Source: Bacillota bacterium (GTDB lineage: Bacteria; Bacillota; Sulfobacillia; Sulfobacillales; Sulfobacillaceae). Taken from it: a stretch of DNA of 51,549 nt. Shown piece after piece: positions 29,237-38,123 of this stretch. Below the pieces are notes generated by a model, which was not told the DNA's origin, searched no databases, and was given only the letters and a program-made list of their open reading frames with translations. The translations under genes and the position numbers were made by a program. Position 1 is the first letter of the stretch. Every line of letters starts with the position of its first letter. The DNA is taken from NCBI GenBank assembly GCA_023511625.1, contig JAIMBD010000016.1, positions 1 to 51,549 on the forward strand. The letters run 5' to 3'.

Positions 29237-29303
29237 GGTCACACCTCCTCCCAGGGCCGGTTGGCCCAGGACGTAGGGTGCCCGCAACGCGAGGCCCCCA
29301 TGC

Positions 29304-29762
29304 TCAGGACCCGACGGCCACGGGGCCCCGAGAAAAGTGCTCCAACTCCTCGCCGTTGAGCCATACCGCCACGTCCATCCGCGCGGCCCGTTCCAACATG
29401 GCGGAGATGGAGCAATACCGCTCCTGACTTAACCGCACCGCGCGCTTGACCTGCTCAGGGGTGGCGTCGGGGGACTGGATGCGGTAGGTCAGGCGAATGG
29501 TCTGAAACACCTTGGGGTGATCGGCGGCGCGGTCTCCGTCTACCGTCATTCCAAACCGGGCGATGGTAACCCGCATCTTTTGTAAGATCGAGACCACGTC
29601 GATCCCGGTGCAGCCGGCCAAGGCCATCAGCAGCACCTCCGTGGGCCGGGCCCCCGTGTCCTGTCCGCCCACCTCGGGCGCGGCATCCATCCGCACCTCG
29701 TGTCCGGTCGGGCTGACTCCCTTAAATGCCATCGGTCCCAGAAATTCGACTTCCACCGCCAT
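29304..29762 (-). CDS. OsmC/Ohr-family protein
   Basis: A 152-residue OsmC-fold protein. The two redox cysteines typical of thiol peroxidases of this family are present: C51 in LAGCTGIDVVSILQKM and C117 in QERYCSIS. Known members reduce organic hydroperoxides; the general OsmC/YhfA subgroup is closer here than Ohr. The ATG at 29762 has GGAGGAGGG upstream; its first 41 bases overlap the preceding nuclease gene. Confidence 0.88.
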   Translation of the reverse strand: MAVEVEFLGPMAFKGVSPTGHEVRMDAAPEVGGQDTGARPTEVLLMALAGCTGIDVVSILQKMRVTIARFGMTVDGDRAADHPKVFQTIRLTYRIQSPDATPEQVKRAVRLSQERYCSISAMLERAARMDVAVWLNGEELEHFSRGPVAVGS

Positions 29763-30474
29763 CGCCAACGCCCTCCTCCCTTGCTAACCCCAGTGCGCCT
29801 CCGGCGACCGCCGGCACTCGCTGCAGCCAAAGCGGTGGCACCGGCGGCGCCGGCTCCCAACGCGGGTGGGCCGCCACAGCCTGGTCGCGCGCTGCAGTGT
29901 CGGCAAAACAGCGAGGCCAGCGGTCGCAGTGCTGACACCGCACCGACACCTCGCGCGGCGGCAGGCGGCGCGATGCCGCCCACTCCAAGGCAGCCGCCAC
30001 CCGCTGTCGCAACCACTGCCCGAAGACGGCATCTTGGGTCAGCGCAAATCCGACCCGCCGCCGGCTGTCCCGCGCCTCCACCACCAGAATGCCGCGCGGG
30101 TAGGGGCCGAATTCGAGATAGGTGGCCAGCTGGGCGACATGGGCATAGCGTGGGCCCTCGCGACAAATGCCCTCAAACCCGGACTCGTCGACGGTCTTGA
30201 ACTCCACCGCTACGGCCTCGCCGCCCCATTGGACCACGGCATCGACCCGCCCGCGGACCCCCACGGCGGGACCGCCGAACGCCACCTCGGCCGCCACCAG
30301 GACCGACGCCGTCGCCAACTCGGCCTGAAACCGGCGGTGGCCCATGGCGCCCTCGGCCATGGCCTGCCGCGCTGCGGCCTCAATCTGGCGTCCAAACCCT
30401 AGGACCTCCATCACGGCGTAGCGCAGGCATCCGCCGGCCACAGCCGCCGGGACCGCAGCGGCGCGCCGGGCCAT
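29722..30474 (-). CDS. PD-(D/E)XK nuclease with Cas4-like Fe-S cysteines
   Basis: A 250-residue RecB-type nuclease. Core residues line up: H46 in AMGHRRFQ, D78 in GRVDAVV, E91-x-K93 in VAVEFKT, and the QLATYL motif (Q115). Four cysteines have the AddB/Cas4 spacing: C16 near the N terminus (GGCLRYAVMEVLG), then C180, C183 and C189 in RCQHCDRWPRC, which in Cas4 hold a 4Fe-4S cluster. The last 50 residues after the cluster are Pro/Gly-rich and overlap osmC. It is not next to CRISPR or addAB genes. Function is probably DNA repair or end processing; that is inference. It starts one base after the stop of the UPF0173 gene. Confidence 0.8.
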   Translation of the reverse strand: MARRAAAVPAAVAGGCLRYAVMEVLGFGRQIEAAARQAMAEGAMGHRRFQAELATASVLVAAEVAFGGPAVGVRGRVDAVVQWGGEAVAVEFKTVDESGFEGICREGPRYAHVAQLATYLEFGPYPRGILVVEARDSRRRVGFALTQDAVFGQWLRQRVAAALEWAASRRLPPREVSVRCQHCDRWPRCFADTAARDQAVAAHPRWEPAPPVPPLWLQRVPAVAGGALGLAREEGVGDGGGSRISGTDGI

Positions 30475-30475
30475 C

Positions 30476-31177
30476 TTATTGGTACCGCTGACCCGGCTCG
30501 ATGGCGGCCACCTGGATGGCGGTGTCCTGCAACAAGGTCTTGAGCGCCGCCGGCGTGCCGCTTAGGACCGGGAAGGTCCCGTAGTGAATGGGGATCACCG
30601 TCTTGACTCCCAGAAGTCGCGCCGCATACGCCGCCTCCTTGGGCCCCATCGTAAAATGCCCGCCGATGGGCAGAAGGGCGATCTCCGGCCCGTAGAGCGT
30701 GGCGATCAGCTCCATGTCCCGAAAGACGTTGGTGTCCCCGGCGTGGTAGACCGTGAGGCCATCGGGCAGCGTCAAGACAAATCCAGCCGCTTCCCCGCCG
30801 TACAGGATGCCCTGGTCGGTGGAAATCCCCGAGGAGTGGTCGGCGTAGACCATCGTCGCCTGCACGCCCGCCACCTCCACGGTGCCGCCCTTGTTCATGC
30901 CGATGGTGTTGGAAACGCCGCGGCTGTTGAGGTAGTTGCCGATTTCAAAATTGGAGACCACGGCTGCACCGGTGCGCTTGGCCAACGCCTCGGCACTACC
31001 AAGGTGGTCAAAGTGGCCGTGGGTGATGAGGATGGCGTCGATGCGGTCGAGCTCATAAAATTCTGGCGGGCATTTCGGGTTTCCTTCCAGCCAGGGGTCG
31101 ATCACGAGACGTTGACCCTGGTGGGTTTCCACCAGCACCGTTGCGTGCCCGATCCAGGTGATCTTGGTCGCGCTCAT
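30476..31177 (-). CDS. UPF0173 metallo-beta-lactamase-fold hydrolase
   Basis: A 233-residue cytoplasmic MBL-fold protein. Metal motifs: WIGHATVLVE, ITHGHFDHLGSAE (the HxHxDH box), VYADHSSG, YHAGDTNVF and IPIHYGTFPVL. This matches the UPF0173/YtkL group of uncharacterised metal-dependent hydrolases, related to UlaG. Followed directly by the Fe-S nuclease gene. Confidence 0.92.
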   Translation of the reverse strand: MSATKITWIGHATVLVETHQGQRLVIDPWLEGNPKCPPEFYELDRIDAILITHGHFDHLGSAEALAKRTGAAVVSNFEIGNYLNSRGVSNTIGMNKGGTVEVAGVQATMVYADHSSGISTDQGILYGGEAAGFVLTLPDGLTVYHAGDTNVFRDMELIATLYGPEIALLPIGGHFTMGPKEAAYAARLLGVKTVIPIHYGTFPVLSGTPAALKTLLQDTAIQVAAIEPGQRYQ

Positions 31178-31257
31178 GCCTTCCCTCCTGTTCCGCTATG
31201 GGTCGCTTTGGTTAGGTTTCGGGGTCACCCTCGGCCGCGCTACGGCCGGTTGGACCC

Positions 31258-31266
31258 ATGATACCA
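31258..31266 (-). promoter_or_regulatory. Extended -10 upstream of the UPF0173 gene
   Basis: The minus strand reads TGGTATCAT, an extended -10, about 80 bases before the start at 31177, in the gap after the ROK kinase gene. A GGCCG/CGGCC hairpin lies in the implied leader. Confidence 0.4.
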
Positions 31267-31294
31267 CGTCGTCCGGGACCGAAAAGCCCTTCGT

Positions 31295-32251
31295 TCAGGG
31301 ACCGGGCTCGAGCGTCTCCGCCTGCAAGGCCACCGCCATGGCGCCGAGAAGCCCAGTGAAGGCCGAGGGCCCGGCCAATCGCCACTCCGCTGCTGCCCAC
31401 ACCGACGGCAGGGCAAACCGCTCGCAGGCGGCGCGGATCCGGTCAAAGAACGCCGGTCCGGCCTGCATCACCCCACCACCCAGGACCAGGCGATCGGGGT
31501 TGAAGAGGTCGAGCAGCCACGACAGCCCCCTTCCCAGTGCCGAGGCCGCCTCCTCCACCACTGCCGCCGCCACCGGATCGCCCCGGGCCCAGGCCGCGAA
31601 CACCGCCTCGGCCGTCACCGCCGAAAGGCCCCCGAGGTGGGGGCTTGCCGCTGCCCGCTCTGCCGCCCGGCGGGCGATGGCCGTGCCGGAGGCCACCGTC
31701 TCAAGACACCCGCGCCGTCCGCAGGCACAGAGCGCCCCCTCCGGATCCACCACCAAATGACCGAATTCGCCGGCGTTGCCGTTGGCGCCCCAAAGCGGTA
31801 CCCCCCGAACCACCATCCCGGCCCCGATCCCGGTGGAGACGGTGACGTAGACCAAGGTGTTGGCGCCGCGGCCGGCGCCGTATCGCCATTCCCCGAGGGC
31901 TGCAGCACTGGCGTCGTTCTGCCAGCGCACCGGCCGTCCCAAGCGGGCGGCCAAGGCACTACCGACGTCAAACCCCTCCCAAGCGCCGAGGTGCGGCGAA
32001 TGATACAGCCGCCCGTGCAAAAAAGGGCCCGGCGATCCCACGCCGATGGCGTCGAGGCGGGCGAGGTCGCCCACCGTAGCAGCCGCAAGCCGCCGGAGGC
32101 CTTCGGCCACCCAATCCATGGCCGCCTCGGGCCCGGCCAAAGCCGCCGTCGCCACCTCGGCCTGGGCCAAGATGTGTCCCGAAGCCTCCCCTACTCCGAT
32201 CGCGACCTTGGTCCCCCCGATGTCGACGGCGCCCACCACCGCCTCCGCCAT
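31295..32251 (-). CDS. ROK-family sugar kinase (glucokinase-like)
   Basis: A 318-residue ROK protein. ATP site VGAVDIGGTKVAIGV, substrate-site segments WQNDASAAALGEW and GANGNAGEFGHLVV, zinc motif CACGRRGCLETVASG and the C-terminal LVLGGGVMQAG are all present. No helix-turn-helix precedes it, so it is a kinase rather than a repressor; glucose is the likely substrate. The ATG at 32251 lies 5 bases after the argH stop; a GTG at 32260 overlaps the stop as GTGA. It looks like a passenger at the end of the arg operon. Confidence 0.87.
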   Translation of the reverse strand: MAEAVVGAVDIGGTKVAIGVGEASGHILAQAEVATAALAGPEAAMDWVAEGLRRLAAATVGDLARLDAIGVGSPGPFLHGRLYHSPHLGAWEGFDVGSALAARLGRPVRWQNDASAAALGEWRYGAGRGANTLVYVTVSTGIGAGMVVRGVPLWGANGNAGEFGHLVVDPEGALCACGRRGCLETVASGTAIARRAAERAAASPHLGGLSAVTAEAVFAAWARGDPVAAAVVEEAASALGRGLSWLLDLFNPDRLVLGGGVMQAGPAFFDRIRAACERFALPSVWAAAEWRLAGPSAFTGLLGAMAVALQAETLEPGP

Positions 32252-32256
32252 GGCCT

Positions 32257-33684
32257 TCACCTCGCAGTCGGTGTCTCGTTCGCCCACCGCCGGCGCGCGG
32301 TCTCGAGCGCCGCCCGAACCTGGTCGGGGGCCGTCCCCAGGGGCTGCCGGCGCGCGCCGACCACCGCTTCGGGAGCCAGACGGTCGAGGTCTTGTCGCGT
32401 CAGGGGGGAAAGCCACTGCTTAAGCTCCTCATCGCGGATCTCGCGCCATCCGCGCCCCTCCCGCTCCAACTGCGCCACCAGTTGGCCCACCCGGTGATGC
32501 GCCTCGCGGAACGGCACCCCGCGGGCCACCAAGAGGTCGGCCAGGTCGGTGGCGGCGCTGTAGTCCCGCCCGACCCGGGCCGCCAAGCGGGCGCGGTCGA
32601 CCACCAAGGTCCGCAACATCCCAGCCGTCACCGGCAGGACCGCCTCGAGCGTGTCCACCACGTCAAACACCGCCTCTTTGTCCTCCTGCATGTCGGAGTG
32701 ATAAGCCAGCGGCAGCCCTTTCATCACCGTCAAGAGTCCCATCAAATGGCCGAAGACCCGACCGCTTTTGCCTCGTACCAGCTCGGCCACGTCGGGATTC
32801 TTTTTTTGGGGCATCATCGAGGAGCCGGTGCTATAGGCGTCGTCCATGCGGAGGTAGCCAAACTCGTGGCTCGACCACAGCACCAGTTCTTCCCCCAGCC
32901 GGCTTAAGTGCACCATTACCAGCGCGGCCCAGGCCAAAAATTCGATCAAGAAGTCCCGGTCGGAGACGGCGTCAAGCGAATTGGCGTACACCCCTTGAAA
33001 CCCCAGCGTCTTGGCCGTCCAGGCGGGATCGGTGGGGTACGGCGTCCCGGACAAGGCCCCGGCCCCGAGCGGCGAATAGTCGACGCGCTTGAACCAGTCA
33101 TGAAGCCGTCCCCAATCCCGTTCCAGCATGGCCACGTACGCCAGCCAGTGATGGGAGAGGAGCACCGGTTGCGCCGCCTGCAGATGAGTGTAGCCGGGCA
33201 CGATGATCCCGAAGTCGGCCTCGGCGCGGTCCAAAAGGGCCCGAATGAGGTCGGCCAAGTGGCCCGCCAGGACTTGACCGCGGTCCTTCATGTAAAGATG
33301 CATGTCGAGGACCACTTGGTCGTTGCGGCTGCGGGCGGTGTGAAGCATGCCCGCCTCTGGACCGATAAGCTCGTGCAGGCGCCCCTCCACGTTCATGTGC
33401 ACGTCTTCCCACTCCAGCCGTGGGAGAAGTTGCCCCGCCCGGTACTCCTCCAAGATGGTCTCCAGGCCACGGATGATCCGCTCGGCGGCTTCGGTCGGAA
33501 TAATGCCCTGACGGGCCAACATGCGGGCGTGGGCGATAGAACCGGCCACGTCGTAGGGCAAAAGGCGCCAGTCGAAGCCCACCGAGGCAGTAAAGGCCTG
33601 CGTCTTCGCATCCAGCGCCTTGGCAAAGCGGGGGTTGCGGGCGCGACTCGGGGTCGTTGCGCCCTCAGGCAGCGGCGTGGTCAT
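32257..33684 (-). CDS. argH: Argininosuccinate lyase
   Basis: A 475-residue enzyme of the fumarase/aspartase superfamily that splits argininosuccinate into arginine and fumarate. Segments HMNVEGRLHELIG, HTARSRNDQV, PGYTHLQAAQPVLLSHH and the signature GSSMMPQKKNPDVAELVRGK carry the active-site residues, including the catalytic Ser loop. The ATG at 33684 overlaps the argG stop as ATGA. Confidence 0.97.
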   Translation of the reverse strand: MTTPLPEGATTPSRARNPRFAKALDAKTQAFTASVGFDWRLLPYDVAGSIAHARMLARQGIIPTEAAERIIRGLETILEEYRAGQLLPRLEWEDVHMNVEGRLHELIGPEAGMLHTARSRNDQVVLDMHLYMKDRGQVLAGHLADLIRALLDRAEADFGIIVPGYTHLQAAQPVLLSHHWLAYVAMLERDWGRLHDWFKRVDYSPLGAGALSGTPYPTDPAWTAKTLGFQGVYANSLDAVSDRDFLIEFLAWAALVMVHLSRLGEELVLWSSHEFGYLRMDDAYSTGSSMMPQKKNPDVAELVRGKSGRVFGHLMGLLTVMKGLPLAYHSDMQEDKEAVFDVVDTLEAVLPVTAGMLRTLVVDRARLAARVGRDYSAATDLADLLVARGVPFREAHHRVGQLVAQLEREGRGWREIRDEELKQWLSPLTRQDLDRLAPEAVVGARRQPLGTAPDQVRAALETARRRWANETPTAR

Positions 33685-34904
33685 ACCGGTCTCCGCTCCA
33701 ACACTTGGTGCCGCACCCTAAGCGGCAATCCCAACAGGCGGATGAAGCCCTCGGCGTCGTGGTGGTCGTAGTCCCCGCCCTCAAAGCTCGCGAGATCCTG
33801 AACGTAGAGCGAATAGGGCGAGGTCGCGGCATGGGCCGACACCGACCCCTTGTAAAGCCGCAGAGTGACCTCCCCCGTGACCCGCTTTTGGGTCTCGGCC
33901 ACAAAGGCGGCCAGGGCTTCGCGCAGGGGGGAGAACCAGAGACCGTCGTAAATCAGGCGCGCCATGCGCTCGCCCACCAGCCGCTTGAACGCCGCCGTCT
34001 CGCGGTCCAGCGTGATCTGCTCCAAGGCCTCGTGGGCGGTGTACAAGATCGTACCCCCCGGCGTCTCGTACACGCCGCGCGATTTCATGCCCACCAGGCG
34101 ATTTTCCACCATCGTCACGCGGCCCACTCCGTGGCGGGCGCCTAAGGCATTGACGGCTTCCATCAACGCCACCGGCGGCAGCCCCTTCCCGTTTACAGAC
34201 ACCGGCACGCCGCCTTCAAACCCGATCCGCACCCACTCGCCGGCTTCCGGCGCCCGTTCCGGATCTGCAGTCCAGGTGTAGACGTCTTCGGGGGTGACCA
34301 CTGCCGGATCCTCCAGCACACCGCCCTCGTGGCTGACGTGCCACAGGTTCTGGTCGCGCGAGTACGGTTTTTCCACCGTCGCCGCCACCGGAATGTCGTG
34401 AGCGGCGGCGTAGGCCATGGCCTCGGTGCGCCCCCGGATGTGCCATTCCCGCCACGGAGCGATGACCTTAAGGTCGGGCGCCAAGGCCATCACCGTCAAC
34501 TCAAAGCGCACCTGGTCATTACCCTTGCCGGTGGCACCGTGGCTGACGGCGCGAGCCCCCCAGGCCCGCGCCACTGCCACCAATTCCTGGGCGATGAGCG
34601 GGCGCGCGATGGCCGTTCCCAACAGGTACCGCCCTTCATAGACCGCCCCCGCTTGGAGCATGGGAAACGCGAACTCGGTCAGAAAGCGCTCGCGCAGGTC
34701 GCGGATCTCCACCGCCCGCGCCCCGGACCGGAGCGCCTTGGCCCGAATCGCGTCCATGTCGTCCCCTTGGCCCAAGTCGGCGCAGAACGCGACCACCTCC
34801 ACGCCGTACTGCTCCTTCAGCCAAGGGATGATGATAGAGGTGTCTAACCCTCCCGAATACGCCAGCACCACGGTGTCCTTGGGCCCGATCCCGCCCTGGG
34901 TCAT
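33681..34904 (-). CDS. argG: Argininosuccinate synthase
   Basis: A 407-residue ATP-dependent ligase joining citrulline and aspartate. The N-type ATP pyrophosphatase loop LAYSGGLDTSIIIPWL is at the N terminus, followed by CADLGQGDD, ARAVSHGATGKGNDQVRFE and the VTMVENRLVGMKSRGVYETPG region (cited by its VGMKSRGVYETPG core). The ATG at 34904 with GAGGGAG six bases upstream is preferred to the ATG at 34919. Confidence 0.97.
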   Translation of the reverse strand: MTQGGIGPKDTVVLAYSGGLDTSIIIPWLKEQYGVEVVAFCADLGQGDDMDAIRAKALRSGARAVEIRDLRERFLTEFAFPMLQAGAVYEGRYLLGTAIARPLIAQELVAVARAWGARAVSHGATGKGNDQVRFELTVMALAPDLKVIAPWREWHIRGRTEAMAYAAAHDIPVAATVEKPYSRDQNLWHVSHEGGVLEDPAVVTPEDVYTWTADPERAPEAGEWVRIGFEGGVPVSVNGKGLPPVALMEAVNALGARHGVGRVTMVENRLVGMKSRGVYETPGGTILYTAHEALEQITLDRETAAFKRLVGERMARLIYDGLWFSPLREALAAFVAETQKRVTGEVTLRLYKGSVSAHAATSPYSLYVQDLASFEGGDYDHHDAEGFIRLLGLPLRVRHQVLERRPV

Positions 34905-34938
34905 GCTCCACTCCCTCATCTCGCATAATCTCTTGCCG

Positions 34939-36102
34939 TCATAGGAGATCTTGTGCCAACACCCGATCTAAAATCTCGCCCATGGCGCCGATGGCCTCGA
35001 CATCTACCACCAACGGCGGCAACAGACGCAACACCCGCCCGCCGGCGGCGTTGATGACGAGCCCTTCTTCCAGGGCCCGCGCGGCGTAGGGCGCGCTCGG
35101 GCGATTCAACACCAGGCCCCACATCAGCCCGCGCCCCCGCACGCCTTCGACGCGCTCGGGATGCCGACGGGCAAGACCGGTCAGGGTGGCTTCGAGCTTG
35201 GGGGCCACCGCTCGCACGTGGTCGAGCCCCTCTGTTTGCAGCCAATCCACCACCGCCAGCCCGACCCGAGTGGCCAGGAAGTTGCCGCCGAAGGTGCTGC
35301 CGTGGTCGCCTGGACGCAAGGCCTCCGCCACTTCCGGCCGTGCCAGCATAGCGCCGATAGGCACTCCCCCGCCAAGTCCCTTGGCCAGCGTCATCACATC
35401 CGGCACCACGCCCTCGTGTTGCCAGCCAAACCAATACCCGGTGCGACCCATGCCGGTCTGCACCTCGTCGATGATAAGCAGGGCGCCCGCCGCCCGCGTG
35501 GCCTCGGCTACCGCAGGCAAAAAGCCGGGGCGGGGCACCACCACCCCTGCCTCGCCCTGGATGACCTCCACCAGCACCGCCGCCACCGGCTCCTCCGCCA
35601 GCACTTCCCGCAACGCCGCCAGATCGTCGTAGGGCACCTGCCGAAACCCAGCCGGCAAGGGTTCAAACGGCTCACGGTAGGCCGCCTCGCCCGTGGCCGC
35701 CAGCGCGCCCAGCGTGCGGCCGTGAAAGCCGTGATGGAAGCTGACGATGGTGGTTCGGCCTCGCTCGCGCCCCCAACGCCGGGCGAGCTTGATGGCGGCC
35801 TCGTTGGCTTCTGCCCCGCTGTTGGCGAAGAAGGCCTGCATCCCTCCCGACAGGGCCGACAAGCGGTCGGCCAACGCCTCCTGGGGGCCGATGCGGTACA
35901 GGTTAGAGGTGTGCAAGAGGCTTGCGCTTTCGGTCAGCGCCGCGCGGATGCGCGGATGATGGTGCCCTAAAGAGCTGGCCCCAATGCCCGCAAGAAAATC
36001 CCAATAGTGCTTGCCTTGGTCATCCCACAGGTGAACCCCTTCCCCGCGCACAAAGGCCACCGGATATCGACGATAGACCCCGATCAAGGCCTCTCCCGCC
36101 AC
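34939..36102 (-). CDS. argD: Acetylornithine aminotransferase
   Basis: A 387-residue class III PLP aminotransferase. It has the NSGAEANEAAIKLAR phosphate-loop, HHGFHGRTLGALAATG, LLIIDEVQTGMGRTG and the lysine site TLAKGLGGGVPIGAML, then GSTFGGNFLA. It makes N-acetylornithine from the semialdehyde. The GTG start at 36102 lies one base after the argB stop and has AGGAGGTG upstream. Confidence 0.95.
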   Translation of the reverse strand: MAGEALIGVYRRYPVAFVRGEGVHLWDDQGKHYWDFLAGIGASSLGHHHPRIRAALTESASLLHTSNLYRIGPQEALADRLSALSGGMQAFFANSGAEANEAAIKLARRWGRERGRTTIVSFHHGFHGRTLGALAATGEAAYREPFEPLPAGFRQVPYDDLAALREVLAEEPVAAVLVEVIQGEAGVVVPRPGFLPAVAEATRAAGALLIIDEVQTGMGRTGYWFGWQHEGVVPDVMTLAKGLGGGVPIGAMLARPEVAEALRPGDHGSTFGGNFLATRVGLAVVDWLQTEGLDHVRAVAPKLEATLTGLARRHPERVEGVRGRGLMWGLVLNRPSAPYAARALEEGLVINAAGGRVLRLLPPLVVDVEAIGAMGEILDRVLAQDLL

Positions 36103-36103
36103 T

Positions 36104-36868
36104 CTACTGCACCTCCTGACCGCGAAGTCCCGCCACCACTCGGGTGTGGGGCGTCCTGCGCCACGCGCCGATGCGCACCTCAGGCACGCCCCCTGCCAGC
36201 GCCCCGAGCGCCGCCTCCAACTTCGGCACCATTCCGCCCCGGGCGCGCCCTTCTGCCATCCAGGCGCGCGCCGTGGGGGCGTCCAACACCTCGACCAGCG
36301 TCGCCGGATCGTTCGGGTCGGCGCGCACGCCTCCGCTGTCGGTGTAAAACACCAAGAGGTCGGCTTTTAAGGCCGCCGCCACAGCCGCTGCCACCAGGTC
36401 GCCGTTGGCGTTCAAGGCCCCGCCTCGTCCGTCCCCGATCAGCGGAGCAATGACCGGCAACATGCCGAATGCCAAGAGCTGATGCCACAGCGCAGGATCG
36501 GCAGCCACCACCTCGCCGACGCGGCCGAGCCGCGGGTCGCGGATGGCCCCCGTAAGGCTGCCACCGTCGACACCGGAGAGGCCCACGGCGCGCACCCCGC
36601 GCGCCTGCAAGGTGGCGACGAGTTCTAGGTTCACCACCCCGCGCAGCACGGCCACCACCGTCTCCAACGCCTCAGGGCTTGTCACGCGCTGTCCGTCGAG
36701 GAACTCCACCGGCTCGCCCAGCCGTTCGAGGGCCGCGCTGACCTTGGCGCCCCCGCCGTGCACCACCACTGCGCGACGGCCCTCGCGGAGCCACGCCTCG
36801 AGCTCCTCCTGCCAAAGTTGCCCCGCTTCGGCCAGGATGCTGCCCCCGACTTTAAACACTGCCAACAT
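36104..36868 (-). CDS. argB: Acetylglutamate kinase
   Basis: A 254-residue amino-acid kinase that phosphorylates N-acetylglutamate. Visible are KVGGSIL near the N terminus, VVVHGGGAKVSAAL, FLDGQRVTSPEALETV, LSGVDGGSLTG and the ATP-site run NANGDLVAAAVAAALKAD...FYTDSGGV. Without the N-terminal helix of arginine-inhibited ArgB enzymes, so feedback inhibition is less likely; the LysZ branch is a weaker alternative, ruled against by the operon. Confidence 0.93.
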   Translation of the reverse strand: MLAVFKVGGSILAEAGQLWQEELEAWLREGRRAVVVHGGGAKVSAALERLGEPVEFLDGQRVTSPEALETVVAVLRGVVNLELVATLQARGVRAVGLSGVDGGSLTGAIRDPRLGRVGEVVAADPALWHQLLAFGMLPVIAPLIGDGRGGALNANGDLVAAAVAAALKADLLVFYTDSGGVRADPNDPATLVEVLDAPTARAWMAEGRARGGMVPKLEAALGALAGGVPEVRIGAWRRTPHTRVVAGLRGQEVQ

Positions 36869-36881
36869 GCGAGGGCTCCTT

Positions 36882-38120
36882 TCAGGTGCGATAGTGGGCG
36901 TTGATGTCGACGTACCCCTCAGTCAGGTCACAGCCCCACGCTTCCGCTTCGGCCTCGCCCTCCCCCAAGGCCACCTCGAACACCACCTCAAACGCCGCCA
37001 TGCGGGCCTTGGCCTCGGCCTCGTCGAAGGGAAGCGGCACCCCCTGATTGTACAGGCAGAGCCCGTTCATCCACAGGCTCGCTCGCGCCGGGTCCCACGG
37101 CAACCCACTGGCTCCCACTGCCGCCAAGACCCGCCCCCAGTTGGGGTCGCGACCATAGACTGCCGTCTTGACCAAGGCCGAGGCGATGATGGCCCGCGCC
37201 TTTTGCCGCGCGTCGGCCACGGTTTGGGCTCCCCTGACCCGGGCCGTAATGAGGTGGGTGGCGCCCTCGCCGTCGGCCGCGATCTGCCGCGCCGCCACTT
37301 GGGCCAGCCGGGTCAAGGCCGCGCCGAACGCCTGGACGTCTTCGGCCTGCTCTACGACCACGCCGCTTGCACCGTTGGCCCAGCAGAGCACGGTGTCGTT
37401 GGTGGACATGTCGCCATCCACAGAGAGCGCGTGAAAGGAGGCATCAACGGCCTCACCCACCAAGCGGTCGAGCACGGCCGGCGCTACTGCCGCATCGGTG
37501 GTGAGGAAGACCAGCATGGTGGCCATACCGGGATGGATCATCCCGGACCCTTTGGCCATGTACCCAATTCGCACCGTCCCCCCGGAAAGGGAGACCGTCA
37601 AGGCGCCGGTTTTGGGGCGGGTGTCGGTGGTGAGGATGGCCCGTGCCGCCTTTTCGCCCTCGCTCGGAGCGCCCATCTGGTAGCGTTCTGCAAGGTAGTG
37701 GATGCCGGCCTCGATCTCCGCCATTGGCAAGGGCACACCAATGACACCCGTAGAGGCCACGGCTACCGTTGCCGGTTCGATACCCAAGGCTTGACCGCAC
37801 AGCTGCTGCATGCGCTCGGCGTCGGCTCGACCTTGCGCGCCGGTCAAGGCGTTGGCGTTCCCGGCGTTGATGACTGCGGCCTGACTGACCCCCCCGGCCA
37901 CGAGGCGCCGACACAGCTGGACCGGCGCCGCTTGGGCGGCGTTCACGGTAAACCGCCCCGCCACTGTCGCCGGTCGGTCTGAAACCAGCAGCGCCATGCG
38001 CAACCGCGGGCCACCCTCCCAGGCGTAGGCCCAAAACCCGCGCGGGAATGTCGCGTCGCCGACTTCTATCCCGGTTTCCCAAGAGGACGAGGAGACCGGT
38101 TTGGAAGAGGAAGGTTCCAC
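36882..38120 (-). CDS. argJ: Bifunctional ornithine acetyltransferase / N-acetylglutamate synthase
   Basis: A 412-residue self-cleaving Ntn-type enzyme that recycles the acetyl group from N-acetylornithine to glutamate. The cleavage/nucleophile site HPGMATMLVFLTTDA puts T201 at the start of the beta subunit. INAGNANALTG, STGVIGVPLP and STNDTVLCWANG are conserved. It removes the need for a separate argA/argE, consistent with neither being present. Confidence 0.96.
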   Translation of the reverse strand: MEPSSSKPVSSSSWETGIEVGDATFPRGFWAYAWEGGPRLRMALLVSDRPATVAGRFTVNAAQAAPVQLCRRLVAGGVSQAAVINAGNANALTGAQGRADAERMQQLCGQALGIEPATVAVASTGVIGVPLPMAEIEAGIHYLAERYQMGAPSEGEKAARAILTTDTRPKTGALTVSLSGGTVRIGYMAKGSGMIHPGMATMLVFLTTDAAVAPAVLDRLVGEAVDASFHALSVDGDMSTNDTVLCWANGASGVVVEQAEDVQAFGAALTRLAQVAARQIAADGEGATHLITARVRGAQTVADARQKARAIIASALVKTAVYGRDPNWGRVLAAVGASGLPWDPARASLWMNGLCLYNQGVPLPFDEAEAKARMAAFEVVFEVALGEGEAEAEAWGCDLTEGYVDINAHYRT

Positions 38121-38123
38121 GTT

